Below are positions 30,488 to 38,246 of a DNA stretch of 64,000 nucleotides, piece by piece. The notes under the pieces are model-generated. The model ran no database searches. It was given only the letters and a program-made list of their open reading frames with translations, and was not told the origin of the DNA. Numbering within the stretch: position 1 is the first letter of the stretch; the number at the start of each line of letters is the position of its first letter. The position numbers and the translations under genes are program-made. Source of the DNA: Pseudorhodoferax aquiterrae. Its GTDB lineage: Bacteria > Pseudomonadota > Gammaproteobacteria > Burkholderiales > Burkholderiaceae_C. Location of the stretch: assembly GCF_014652235.1 (NCBI RefSeq), contig NZ_BMYK01000002.1, positions 496,708 through 560,707 on the forward strand. The letters run 5' to 3'.

Positions 30488-33400
30488 GGGGACGAAAGGG
30501 GCAGACGGTGGAGGGATGGGCAGGGCGGCAGGCTGCGCCCGCCGGCAGCGGCCGTGTAGCGCACGCGGGCCGGCAAGCGGTGCACCACGAGGCCGGCGGC
30601 CGGCAGGCAGGCCAACGGCCGGCCGTCGATGCTGGCGCGCCCAGGTGCCGCGCCGTCGGGCAGCGCGATGACCAGCCCGCCGGCAGGCGGCTGCATGCCG
30701 CCTGCGATGTCCACGGTGGTGGTCGCGCCTGCGCGGCGGGCGCGGTAGCTCAGTGGCCCGAGCGGCGTGTGCAGCGCGCGCAGTGCGAGGCCCTGGCCCT
30801 GCAGCCAGGCCGGCGCCACGCCCGCGCCGAGCACCCAGGCCGCGCGCTCGGGCGCCTGGTAGGCGAACAGGTCCAGCGCGGCGCGCAGGAAGTCCGACGC
30901 CACCCAGCCATGCGGCATGTCGCCGACGAAGCGCGGCGCGCGCGGGTCGCGGCCGACGACCTCGGCCCACTGCCGCCAGCCCAGCGGACGGCGGTCGCGC
31001 AGGAAGTAGTCGGCTGCGGCCAGCGCACGCGCGCGCTCGCCCAGGCGCAGCAACGTGCCGACGGTGCGCCATTCATACGGGGTGTAGGCATCCCAGGTGG
31101 GGGGACCGTCGCGGCGCTCCGTGAAGTTGCGCCAGTACTGCGCGAAGGTGGCCTGCAGCGCAGCCGGCGGCAGCACACCCTGCAGGCCGGCCGGTGCCAG
31201 GGCCACGGTGGTGGAGGTCGCGTCGAAGTCGCCGCGGTCGGCCGCGCCCGGGATCGCGGCCATGCCGTACCGGTGCTGCGCCTGGGCGATGGACGCCAGC
31301 ACGTCGCGCTGGAAATCGGCCAGCTGCGCCTGCCAGTGCGCCGCGGCCGCCGTGTCGCCCAGCGCCTGCGCCATGGCCACGCCATCGGCATAGCCCAAGA
31401 GGCCCCAGAAGTTGTCCCAGTACGCATAGGCGGCCTGGTCGGAATAGCCTTCGTGGCTGATGGAGGGTGGCAGCAGGCCGAGGTAGAGGCTGCGCTCGGG
31501 CGTGCCGTTCTTCTGCGTGCCCTCCTCGGCCCGCAGGCCGTCCATGTAGCGGAGCACCTTGCTGGCGGCCGGCCACTGCCGGCGCAGCCAGTCCAGGTCG
31601 CCGGTGTGCCGCCAGGTGGTGGCCAGCAGGTGCAGGTAGGCGCCCATGCTGTCGTTCTCGGGCACCGGATCGGCGCCGCGCGCATCGATGCAGCAGGGCA
31701 CCTTGCCGTTGGCGAAGAGCTGCGGCGTGAACCAGTCGGCGTAGGCCCGCACCACCTCGGCATGGCCCAGGCTGGCCAGCGCGGCACCGGTCATCGCGCC
31801 GTCGCGGATCCAGGAGCGCGCATACGCGCGCGTGCCAGGCCGGATCGCCGCGCCCTGCAGGTTGATCAGGATGTGGGCCTGGGCCGCACGCACCGTGTCG
31901 GCCAGGCCCTGCGTGTCGCCTTCGATCCGCAGGCCGGTGCGGTTCAGCCGCGCGGTCCATTGGGCGGCGCTGCGCTGGCGCGCCGTCTCGAACCATGCGG
32001 CCGGCGCCACGCCCCGCGGCAACCGGGCCGGCCCGGCCTGCGGCAGCACGACCACGATGTCGCGGCTGGCGCCGGGCGGCAGCTGCAGCGCGTACTGCAG
32101 CGCCACCGCGGCGAACCCTTGCGGGTCCTCCCAATGCACGGCGCCATCGGCATCGGCCGGCTCGCGCAGTGCCCGTAGGCCGCCCGCGCCGCCCTGGCCG
32201 AACAGCAGCCGCGTGGGCCGGGTGGTGGTCATGAGCACCGGCTGGCCATCGCGCGCCAGCACGCCGTCGTGCCAGTCCAGGCGGTGCAGCGGCGCGACAC
32301 CGCCCGGCACGTTCAGGAACTGCGTCGGCGGATTGACCTGGAACGGGCGCAGCGCGAGCCACAGCGTCATGGTCTGCGCCCGCCGTGCGGGGTTGTGCAC
32401 CCGGTAGCGCACCTGCGTCTGCAGGCCACCGGCTTCGTCGGCGAGGGCTGTCGTTTGGAGGCCGAACCGCGGGTGCACCCACGTGACCTGCGGGATCGGC
32501 AGATGGCCGCGCGCGAGGCCCTGCGCCAGCTGCACATCGGCCCAGCCATGCAGCTGGCCGTCGACCTCGACGAAAGGTTCGAGCGAGGGACCGGCCTTCA
32601 TCGGTTCCACGGCGCCGTCTTCGGACATCAGCGCCTGCTGGCCCCCCCCAGGCACGCCCAGCACGGTCCAGTAGGCCTGCTCCCCGCTGAACCCGCGCGG
32701 AAACTGTCCGCGTGCAGAGAACGCGGCCTGCTTGTCGACCAGGGCGTTCGGCGAGTCCAAGGCGCCGGCCGCCAGCACCTCGACGCGTTGCAGCGCGAGG
32801 CGCTCGCCTGCCCCCTGCTCGAGCACCAGACGCAGCTGCCGCGCTTCCTGCTCCGGGGTGTGGAGCACCTCGGCGCCGCCCAGGCCGGCCGCCACCCGCT
32901 GCACCGGCCACCAGTCCCGCCCATCCAGCGAACCCTCGACGCGGTAGCGGCTGGCGTGCTGGCCGCTCGCCCAGTGCAGCACCAGGCCGCTGAACTCGCG
33001 CGGCCGGCCGAAGTCGGTCTGCAGCACCAGCGGCCGGCCGGCTGCAGGCGCACCGGCGTGCCAGGGCAAGGCCTGCGGCGCATCGGTGCCGGTCTGCCAG
33101 ACGGGCTCGGGCCACCGTGCGGGCGGCTCCGGCAGCGGGGTGATGGCCAGCGCGTCGAAGCACAGCGCACCGCGCGCACCCTGCGCGCCCACCAGCACCA
33201 GCTCGACGCGCTCGGTGTGGCGCAGCGTCTTGTCCGCCGCAGGGCCCCAGGCGAACGCGATGTGCCGGCGCCGAGTGGGAAGCGGCGTCCACTGCGCCGG
33301 TGCCACGAAGTCCGTGCGCCGGTGCCACCAGACGTTCAGGCCGCTCGCGTCGACGAGTTTGAGTTCGAGGGCAGAGAGGGCGCCCTGCCCGCGCACCGCG

Positions 33401-33651
33401 AGCGTGAGCGCGAAGTTGCCGTCGAAGGCCATCGGCAGTGCGCGACCCAAGGCCACATAGCCCGCGACGCGGCCGAAGTCGTAGCGCACGCAGGCCGCGC
33501 TGCCGCCGTCCGGTGCGGGCAGGAGTTCGGCCTGCACCTGGTCAGTGGCCGCCAGCTGCCAGGCCTGCAGGTCCGCGAAATCGGCGAGCACGCGCGCCTG
33601 CGACGGCCAGGGCAGCAGCCAGGCACAGAGCAGCAGCGCCAGCCACCGCAT
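30484..33651 (-). CDS. Secreted six-hairpin glycosidase-like protein with discoidin-type domain, family unknown
   Basis: A 1055-residue protein with a signal peptide (cleavage near residue 19, SQA-RV). After a jelly-roll-like region (about 20-170), residues about 190-315 look like an F5/8-type C (discoidin) carbohydrate-binding domain (QTDFGRPREFSGLVLHWASG, RYRVEGSLDGRDW). A beta-sandwich follows, then an (alpha/alpha)6 region from about residue 560 with ARSWIRDGAMTGAAL near 612, PENDSMGAYLHLL, EGYSDQAAYAYWDNFWGLLGY and PYEWRTVGTLLRLG. The family is not recognised; the barrel recalls GH15/GH63-like and GH94-like folds. It lies between permease and phosphorylase genes, coupled to both, so a role on the same glucan is likely. 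Confidence 0.75.
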   Translation of the reverse strand: MRWLALLLCAWLLPWPSQARVLADFADLQAWQLAATDQVQAELLPAPDGGSAACVRYDFGRVAGYVALGRALPMAFDGNFALTLAVRGQGALSALELKLVDASGLNVWWHRRTDFVAPAQWTPLPTRRRHIAFAWGPAADKTLRHTERVELVLVGAQGARGALCFDALAITPLPEPPARWPEPVWQTGTDAPQALPWHAGAPAAGRPLVLQTDFGRPREFSGLVLHWASGQHASRYRVEGSLDGRDWWPVQRVAAGLGGAEVLHTPEQEARQLRLVLEQGAGERLALQRVEVLAAGALDSPNALVDKQAAFSARGQFPRGFSGEQAYWTVLGVPGGGQQALMSEDGAVEPMKAGPSLEPFVEVDGQLHGWADVQLAQGLARGHLPIPQVTWVHPRFGLQTTALADEAGGLQTQVRYRVHNPARRAQTMTLWLALRPFQVNPPTQFLNVPGGVAPLHRLDWHDGVLARDGQPVLMTTTRPTRLLFGQGGAGGLRALREPADADGAVHWEDPQGFAAVALQYALQLPPGASRDIVVVLPQAGPARLPRGVAPAAWFETARQRSAAQWTARLNRTGLRIEGDTQGLADTVRAAQAHILINLQGAAIRPGTRAYARSWIRDGAMTGAALASLGHAEVVRAYADWFTPQLFANGKVPCCIDARGADPVPENDSMGAYLHLLATTWRHTGDLDWLRRQWPAASKVLRYMDGLRAEEGTQKNGTPERSLYLGLLPPSISHEGYSDQAAYAYWDNFWGLLGYADGVAMAQALGDTAAAAHWQAQLADFQRDVLASIAQAQHRYGMAAIPGAADRGDFDATSTTVALAPAGLQGVLPPAALQATFAQYWRNFTERRDGPPTWDAYTPYEWRTVGTLLRLGERARALAAADYFLRDRRPLGWRQWAEVVGRDPRAPRFVGDMPHGWVASDFLRAALDLFAYQAPERAAWVLGAGVAPAWLQGQGLALRALHTPLGPLSYRARRAGATTTVDIAGGMQPPAGGLVIALPDGAAPGRASIDGRPLACLPAAGLVVHRLPARVRYTAAAGGRSLPPCPSLHRLPLSSP

Positions 33652-34478
33652 CACTTGACCCCGCCCGACAGGATGCCGCTCACGTAGAAGCGCTGCGTGC
33701 ACAGGAACAGCAGCAGCACGGGCAGAACGGTCACGACGGCGCCGGCCATCATGAGTTCGCTGTCCTGCACGTGCTCGCGCGAGAGCGAGGCCAGCGCCAG
33801 CGGCAGCGTGTGCAGGCGGTCGCCGGTCAGCACGATCAGCGGCCACATGAAGTCGTTCCAGCTGCCGAGAAAGGTCAGCACGGCCAGCGTGGCGAGCGCG
33901 GGGCGCAGCAAGGGCAGCACGATGCGCCGGAAGATGTAGAACTCGCCCGCGCCGTCCACGCGCGCGGCATCCAGCAGCTCGTCGGGGATGGTCTCGGCCT
34001 GGCGGCGGATCAGGAAGATGCCGAAGATGCTGGCCATGCCGGGAACCAGCACGCCCAGGTAGGTGTTGACCAGGCCCATGTTCTTGAGCAGCAGGAACAG
34101 CGGCAGCATGGCGACCTGGCCCGGGATGACCAGCGCGCTCACGAGCAGCTGAAAGATGCGTTCCTTGCCCTTGAACGCGAGCTTGGCGAAGGCGTAGCCC
34201 GCGGCGCTGTTGAAGGCCAGCGAGAGCAGCGTGCTGGCACCGGCCAGCAGCACGCTGTTGGCGATGGTGCGCCACAGGCCCTGCAGCGCGAACAGCGCAC
34301 GGTAGTTCTGCAGCGTGGGCTCGGCCGGCAACAAGGGCGGCGGCACCGTGCTGGCCTCGCCGGGGGCCATGAACGAGACGCTGAGCATCCAGACCAGCGG
34401 GCTCAGCGCGAACAGCGCGATTAGCAGCAAGAGGCCGTGGACGGCGATGCCCTGCCCCAGGGTGGTCCGACCGTTCAC
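33651..34478 (-). CDS. Sugar ABC transporter permease, MalG/UgpE type
   Basis: A 275-residue inner-membrane permease with six helices. The cytoplasmic coupling loop is seen as PDELLDAARVDGAGEFYIFRR near residue 170, the EAA motif that contacts the ATPase. The GTG start at 34478 overlaps the preceding permease stop as GTGA; no nearer ATG fits. Its stop shares one base with the next start (TGATG). Confidence 0.93.
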   Translation of the reverse strand: MNGRTTLGQGIAVHGLLLLIALFALSPLVWMLSVSFMAPGEASTVPPPLLPAEPTLQNYRALFALQGLWRTIANSVLLAGASTLLSLAFNSAAGYAFAKLAFKGKERIFQLLVSALVIPGQVAMLPLFLLLKNMGLVNTYLGVLVPGMASIFGIFLIRRQAETIPDELLDAARVDGAGEFYIFRRIVLPLLRPALATLAVLTFLGSWNDFMWPLIVLTGDRLHTLPLALASLSREHVQDSELMMAGAVVTVLPVLLLFLCTQRFYVSGILSGGVK

Positions 34479-35350
34479 CAGCGCCTCCAGCGGCGCAGCG
34501 CCAGCAGGGTGCCCGTGCAGGCCATCATGAGCACGAACAGCAGGAAGGCCACGGCGCTGGCCGAGCCTAGGTTCCACCACTTGAAGCCTTCCTCGTACAT
34601 CAGGTAGAGCACGCTGACGGTGCTGCGCGCCGGCCCGCCCTGGGTCATCACATAGGGCTCGCCGAACAGCTGGAAATAGCCTGTGACGGTGAGGATGCCC
34701 ACCATGCCCAGCGCGGGCGCCAGCAGCGGCAGCGTCACGCGCCGAAAACGCTGCCAGGCGCCGGCGCCGTCCACCGCCGCCGCCTCGTAGAGCTCGCGCG
34801 GGATGGCCTGCAGCCCGGCCAGCAGGATCACGGCGTTGTAGCCGAAGTTCTTCCAGACCGCGAACAGCACGATGGCCGGCATGGACCAGCGCGGATCGCC
34901 GAGCCAGTCCACGGGCGCGATGCCGACCTGCGCCAGCAGATGGTTGACCCAGCCGTAGCGCGTGTGCAGCAGGTAGCGCCAGATCACGGCCACGGCCACC
35001 ATGGTCGCGACCACGGGCGCGAACACCGCCGTGCGGAAGAAGCCCTGCAGGCGCGCCGCGGCCGCGTGCAGCAGCAGCGCGCACGCCAGCGACAGCCCCA
35101 GCGACAGCGGCACGCCGAGCAGCACGAAGTACAGCGTGTTGGCGAGCGCGTTCCAGAACTCCGCCGAGCGCAGCAGGGCCAGGTAGTTCTGCAGGCCCAC
35201 GAAGCGCAGCTGGCGCGGGTCGGCCAGCGCGTAGAGATCGAAGTCCGTGAGGCTGAGCAGGAAAGCCATGAGCACGGGCAACAGGAAGAACACGGCGATC
35301 AGCGCGAGCGCGGGGCCAGCGAACACCCAGGCGACCCATCGCTGCGTCAT
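34475..35350 (-). CDS. Sugar ABC transporter permease, MalF/UgpA type
   Basis: A 291-residue inner-membrane permease. Six hydrophobic segments and the EAA coupling motif PRELYEAAAVDGAGAWQRFRR near residue 190 are visible. It pairs with the following MalG-type permease. The ATG overlaps the binding-protein stop by four bases. In Listeria a sophoro-oligosaccharide ABC importer accompanies the 1,2-beta-oligoglucan phosphorylase gene, so a similar cargo is expected. Confidence 0.93.
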   Translation of the reverse strand: MTQRWVAWVFAGPALALIAVFFLLPVLMAFLLSLTDFDLYALADPRQLRFVGLQNYLALLRSAEFWNALANTLYFVLLGVPLSLGLSLACALLLHAAAARLQGFFRTAVFAPVVATMVAVAVIWRYLLHTRYGWVNHLLAQVGIAPVDWLGDPRWSMPAIVLFAVWKNFGYNAVILLAGLQAIPRELYEAAAVDGAGAWQRFRRVTLPLLAPALGMVGILTVTGYFQLFGEPYVMTQGGPARSTVSVLYLMYEEGFKWWNLGSASAVAFLLFVLMMACTGTLLALRRWRRW

Positions 35351-36639
35351 GCACGCGCCTCGGGGCCTTGCAGCAGCCAGCGGCGCTTGGCCAGGATGCC
35401 ATCGACCTCTGCATCGAGCGCAGCCAGCAGCGGCGCCGGCGCGCCCTGGCCGCGCACCAGCTGCTCGGCCGCGCGCTGCATCGCCACGGCGATGCGCTCC
35501 CACTCCAGCACGGCCGGCGCCGGCTTGACGCGCTGCAGCTGGTCGGCGAACGCCAGGGCGCGTGCGTCGGTGTCGAGCCCGGCCAGCGGCCAGGCGCTGC
35601 GGCGCGCCGGCAGGTTGCCGGTCAACGCATGGAAGCGCGCCTGCACTGCAGGTTCGCCCATGTACTCGACCAGGCGCCAGGCCGCGTCCTGCCGCGGGCT
35701 GTGCTTGTGCACCACGAGGCTGGCACCGCCGGCGATCGAGGCGCCCGGCCCCTGCGGCCCGGGCAGGGGTGCACAGCCCCAGCTGGCCTGCTGCTGCGGC
35801 GGCAGCCGGCGCCCGAGCTCGCCCATGCTCCAGGGCCCGGAGACGAAGCATGCGAAGCGGCCTTGGCCGAATTCGGTCCACAGGTTGCCGATCTGCTCCT
35901 TGCCCTGCAGGTCGGCCCAGCCGCGGCGGAAGAAGGCGCTGTAGAAGTCCAGCGCACGGCCGAAGCCGGGGTTGGCGAAGTTGCCGCGCGTGTCCTGCGC
36001 GCGCAGCAGGCTTTCGTCCTGTTGCAGCGCCAGTGCCAACAGCGGCTCGAACTCGTTGACGGCCAGGAACACCGGCCGGCCGCGGCCCGCGAGCCTGGCC
36101 TTCAGCGCCTCGAGCAGTTGCGACCAGTCGCCCCAGTCCTGCGCCATCCGCGTGAAACCGGCCTGCGCCAGCAGGTCGCGGCGGTAGAACAGCAAGCGCG
36201 TGTCCACGTACCAGGGCAGCCCCAGCAGGGCCGGTGCGCTGGTGGTCCCACGCGAGGCGATGCGCGCGGCCCGGTTGGTGGCCAGGATGCCGGGAAAATA
36301 GTCCTCCGTGTCCACCCGCGCCTGGACCGGCGCCAGCACACCGAGCTGGGCCATCTCCGCGATCCAGGTGTTGCCGAGCTGGAACACGTCGGGCAGGCTG
36401 TTGCCCACGTAGGCCGTGAGCAGCTTCTCGTGCGCGGAGGACCAGGGGATCTGCTGGACCTGCACAGAGATGCCAGGATGGCGCTGCGCGAAGCCCGGCA
36501 GCAGCTCCTTGACGACCTCAGCCTCGCGGCCCATGGCCCAGAACTGCAGGGGCTGCCCGCTGGAGGAGCCCATACAACCACTTAACGCGATCGACGCGCC
36601 GACACCCTGCAACAGCGCACGCCGACGCATGCTGGTCAC
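35347..36639 (-). CDS. Sugar ABC transporter substrate-binding lipoprotein
   Basis: A 430-residue extracytoplasmic solute-binding protein, family 1 (MalE-like). An N-terminal RRR is followed by a hydrophobic stretch and the lipobox LSGC near residue 22. Family features include the LPDVFQLGNTWIAEMAQLGVL and AGGASLVVHKHS segments. The GTG at 36639 is chosen because an AAGGG sits about eight bases upstream, as at the parallel repeat junction near 58.16 kb; an ATG three codons later is the alternative. A palindromic repeat fills the gap to the GH144 gene. Confidence 0.92.
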   Translation of the reverse strand: MTSMRRRALLQGVGASIALSGCMGSSSGQPLQFWAMGREAEVVKELLPGFAQRHPGISVQVQQIPWSSAHEKLLTAYVGNSLPDVFQLGNTWIAEMAQLGVLAPVQARVDTEDYFPGILATNRAARIASRGTTSAPALLGLPWYVDTRLLFYRRDLLAQAGFTRMAQDWGDWSQLLEALKARLAGRGRPVFLAVNEFEPLLALALQQDESLLRAQDTRGNFANPGFGRALDFYSAFFRRGWADLQGKEQIGNLWTEFGQGRFACFVSGPWSMGELGRRLPPQQQASWGCAPLPGPQGPGASIAGGASLVVHKHSPRQDAAWRLVEYMGEPAVQARFHALTGNLPARRSAWPLAGLDTDARALAFADQLQRVKPAPAVLEWERIAVAMQRAAEQLVRGQGAPAPLLAALDAEVDGILAKRRWLLQGPEARA

Positions 36640-36712
36640 TGGTGCACCCTTCGGCCTGCGGCCTGTCCCGCCAAGCGGGAGCGAGCTTGCTTGGGGCGGC
36701 CCGGCGCTGCGC
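36640..36712 (-). repeat. Dispersed GC-rich repeat filling an operon junction (copy A)
   Basis: On the minus strand it runs from just after the GH144 stop (TGAGCGC) through GCGCCGGGCCGCCCCAAGCA and GGCGGGACAGGCCGCAGGCC to AAGGGTGC just before the GTG of the binding-protein gene. The same head and tail occur at 58009-58162, which has about 80 extra bases in the middle. The element appears to provide the Shine-Dalgarno of the downstream gene. Confidence 0.8.
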
Positions 36713-38242
36713 TCACGACACCTCGTCCGCGTCGCCCTCGCTGAGCCAGCCGCCCTCGAACCCGGCCCGCTCCAGCCCCAGCCGCACCGCGGGGTGACTG
36801 CGCATGCGTTCCCAGACCAGGCCGCTGCGGTGGTTCTCGAACATGGCCACGATCGGCCCCTGGTCGATGCCCAGGTAGTCGGTGTCCACCCAGCCGAACC
36901 CCGGCTTGATGCTGCCGTGCCTGAGCGTCACATCGGCCGGCACGCTCTGGTTGAAGGCGTCGAAGAAGCCGTACGAGCCCATGATGTACGGGCCGTGCTG
37001 GCGCACCATGCTGGCCAGCGTCGGCAACACGATCTCGGGCGCGAACGGCAGCGATGCGGCGACGGCCGTGGGCGTGATCGTGCCGTCGTCCACGATGCCG
37101 TCCAGCCCCACGCCGCGCGCCGCGTAGGTGCGAAAGCGCCGCGGTGCACCCTTGACGCTGCGCACCACGTCGGCCGGGCCGTTGCAGGCGGCCAGGCCCC
37201 ACATGCTGCTGCCGTAGCCCTTCCAGCCCAGCGGGTTGCGTTCGGCATAGGCCTGGTGCGCATAGGCGGCACGGCGCGAGTTCTCGAAGTAGTCCAGGCC
37301 CTTTCTGCGCATGAAGGCATCGCCGACGCCGCGCAGATCCAGCCAGACCTGGCTGTACTGGTGGCCGAACAGCGGGCCGAAGCTCAGGTGCGTCTGGCCT
37401 TCGACCGCACCCCAGTGGTCTGCGTAGCCGCGCGTCCAGGCCGCGTAGGCGTCGCCGCGCGCGGGATGGGTGGGCGAGCCCAGCGCGAGGATGTAGACCA
37501 GCATGGCCTCGTTGTAGCCGACCCAGTCCAGGCTCAGGAAACCGGCATGGCGCGCCTGCGCCGTGGCGCTGTGGTCGCGGCCCGAGACGCGCAGGTCCGC
37601 GGGCGCCTTGCGCACATCCGGCAGCCAGCCATGGGCGATGGCCGGCGCGCGCGGTTGCATCCAGCTCCAGTCCACCCGTTCGTACAGGGCCGCGCTGGTG
37701 CGACGGATGTCCTGCTCGACCGGGTCGTCGCCATCGAAGTACTGGCCTGCGAACAGCACGCCGGCCATCAGCAGTGCGGTGTCCACGCTGGACAGCTCGA
37801 TCTGCCCGTAGCGCCGCCCGCTGGACAGGTCGAGGAAACGGTAGAAGAAGCCGCGGTAGCCGGCCATGCCCCGCTCCGCCTCGCCCTGCGGCGCGTTGAG
37901 CAGGAAGCGCAGCGTCCTGCGCGTGCGCGCCGCGGCCTGCGCGCGCCGCACATAGCCGCGCTCGGCGCCGATGCCGTAGGCCGTGAGACCGAAGCCGACC
38001 GCGGCGATGCTGCAGAACGAGGGCGAGGGAAAGCGGTCGGGCACCAGCCCCGTCACCGGATGGGCCGTCTCCCAGAAGTAGTTGAAGGTCTGGCGCTGCA
38101 GCCTGTCGAACGCGAAGTCCGGCGCTGCCGCGGCGGCACCGGCGGGCGTGTGCGCCAGCACCGGGCCGCCGGCGGCGGCCAGTGCGGCCAGGCAGAACTG
38201 GCGCCGCGAGGCCGCGGCGGGGGAGTGCAGGCGGAAGGTCAT
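36713..38242 (-). CDS. GH144-type endo-beta-1,2-glucanase (glucoamylase-like domain)
   Basis: A 509-residue exported (alpha/alpha)6 protein. N-terminus with SRRQFC and a hydrophobic stretch resembles a Tat signal. Family features: RQTFNYFWETAHPVTGLVPDR near residue 50, FCSIAAVGFGLTAYGIG, GYNEAMLVYILALGSPTHP near 245, GSSMWGLAACNGP and DDGTITPTAVAASLPFAPE near 395. These belong to the PF10091 glycoamylase group, whose characterised bacterial members (GH144) cut beta-1,2-glucan internally. GH15 glucoamylase is excluded by these motifs. A GAGGAG in the end of the GH1 gene precedes the ATG. It would make sophoro-oligosaccharides for the adjacent importer. Confidence 0.85.
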   Translation of the reverse strand: MTFRLHSPAAASRRQFCLAALAAAGGPVLAHTPAGAAAAAPDFAFDRLQRQTFNYFWETAHPVTGLVPDRFPSPSFCSIAAVGFGLTAYGIGAERGYVRRAQAAARTRRTLRFLLNAPQGEAERGMAGYRGFFYRFLDLSSGRRYGQIELSSVDTALLMAGVLFAGQYFDGDDPVEQDIRRTSAALYERVDWSWMQPRAPAIAHGWLPDVRKAPADLRVSGRDHSATAQARHAGFLSLDWVGYNEAMLVYILALGSPTHPARGDAYAAWTRGYADHWGAVEGQTHLSFGPLFGHQYSQVWLDLRGVGDAFMRRKGLDYFENSRRAAYAHQAYAERNPLGWKGYGSSMWGLAACNGPADVVRSVKGAPRRFRTYAARGVGLDGIVDDGTITPTAVAASLPFAPEIVLPTLASMVRQHGPYIMGSYGFFDAFNQSVPADVTLRHGSIKPGFGWVDTDYLGIDQGPIVAMFENHRSGLVWERMRSHPAVRLGLERAGFEGGWLSEGDADEVS

Positions 38243-38246
38243 GGCA

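Noticed and set aside
26009-30559. A plus-strand open frame of about 1516 codons and several other very long antisense frames
   Set aside because: They run opposite or out of frame to genes with clear family motifs, are low-complexity Arg/Ala/His/Gln-rich and arise from the high GC content.
36713-38242. GH15 glucoamylase for the PF10091 protein
   Set aside because: The FWETA, GYNEAML and DDGTITPTA motifs belong to the GH144-type group, and GH15 signature segments are absent.
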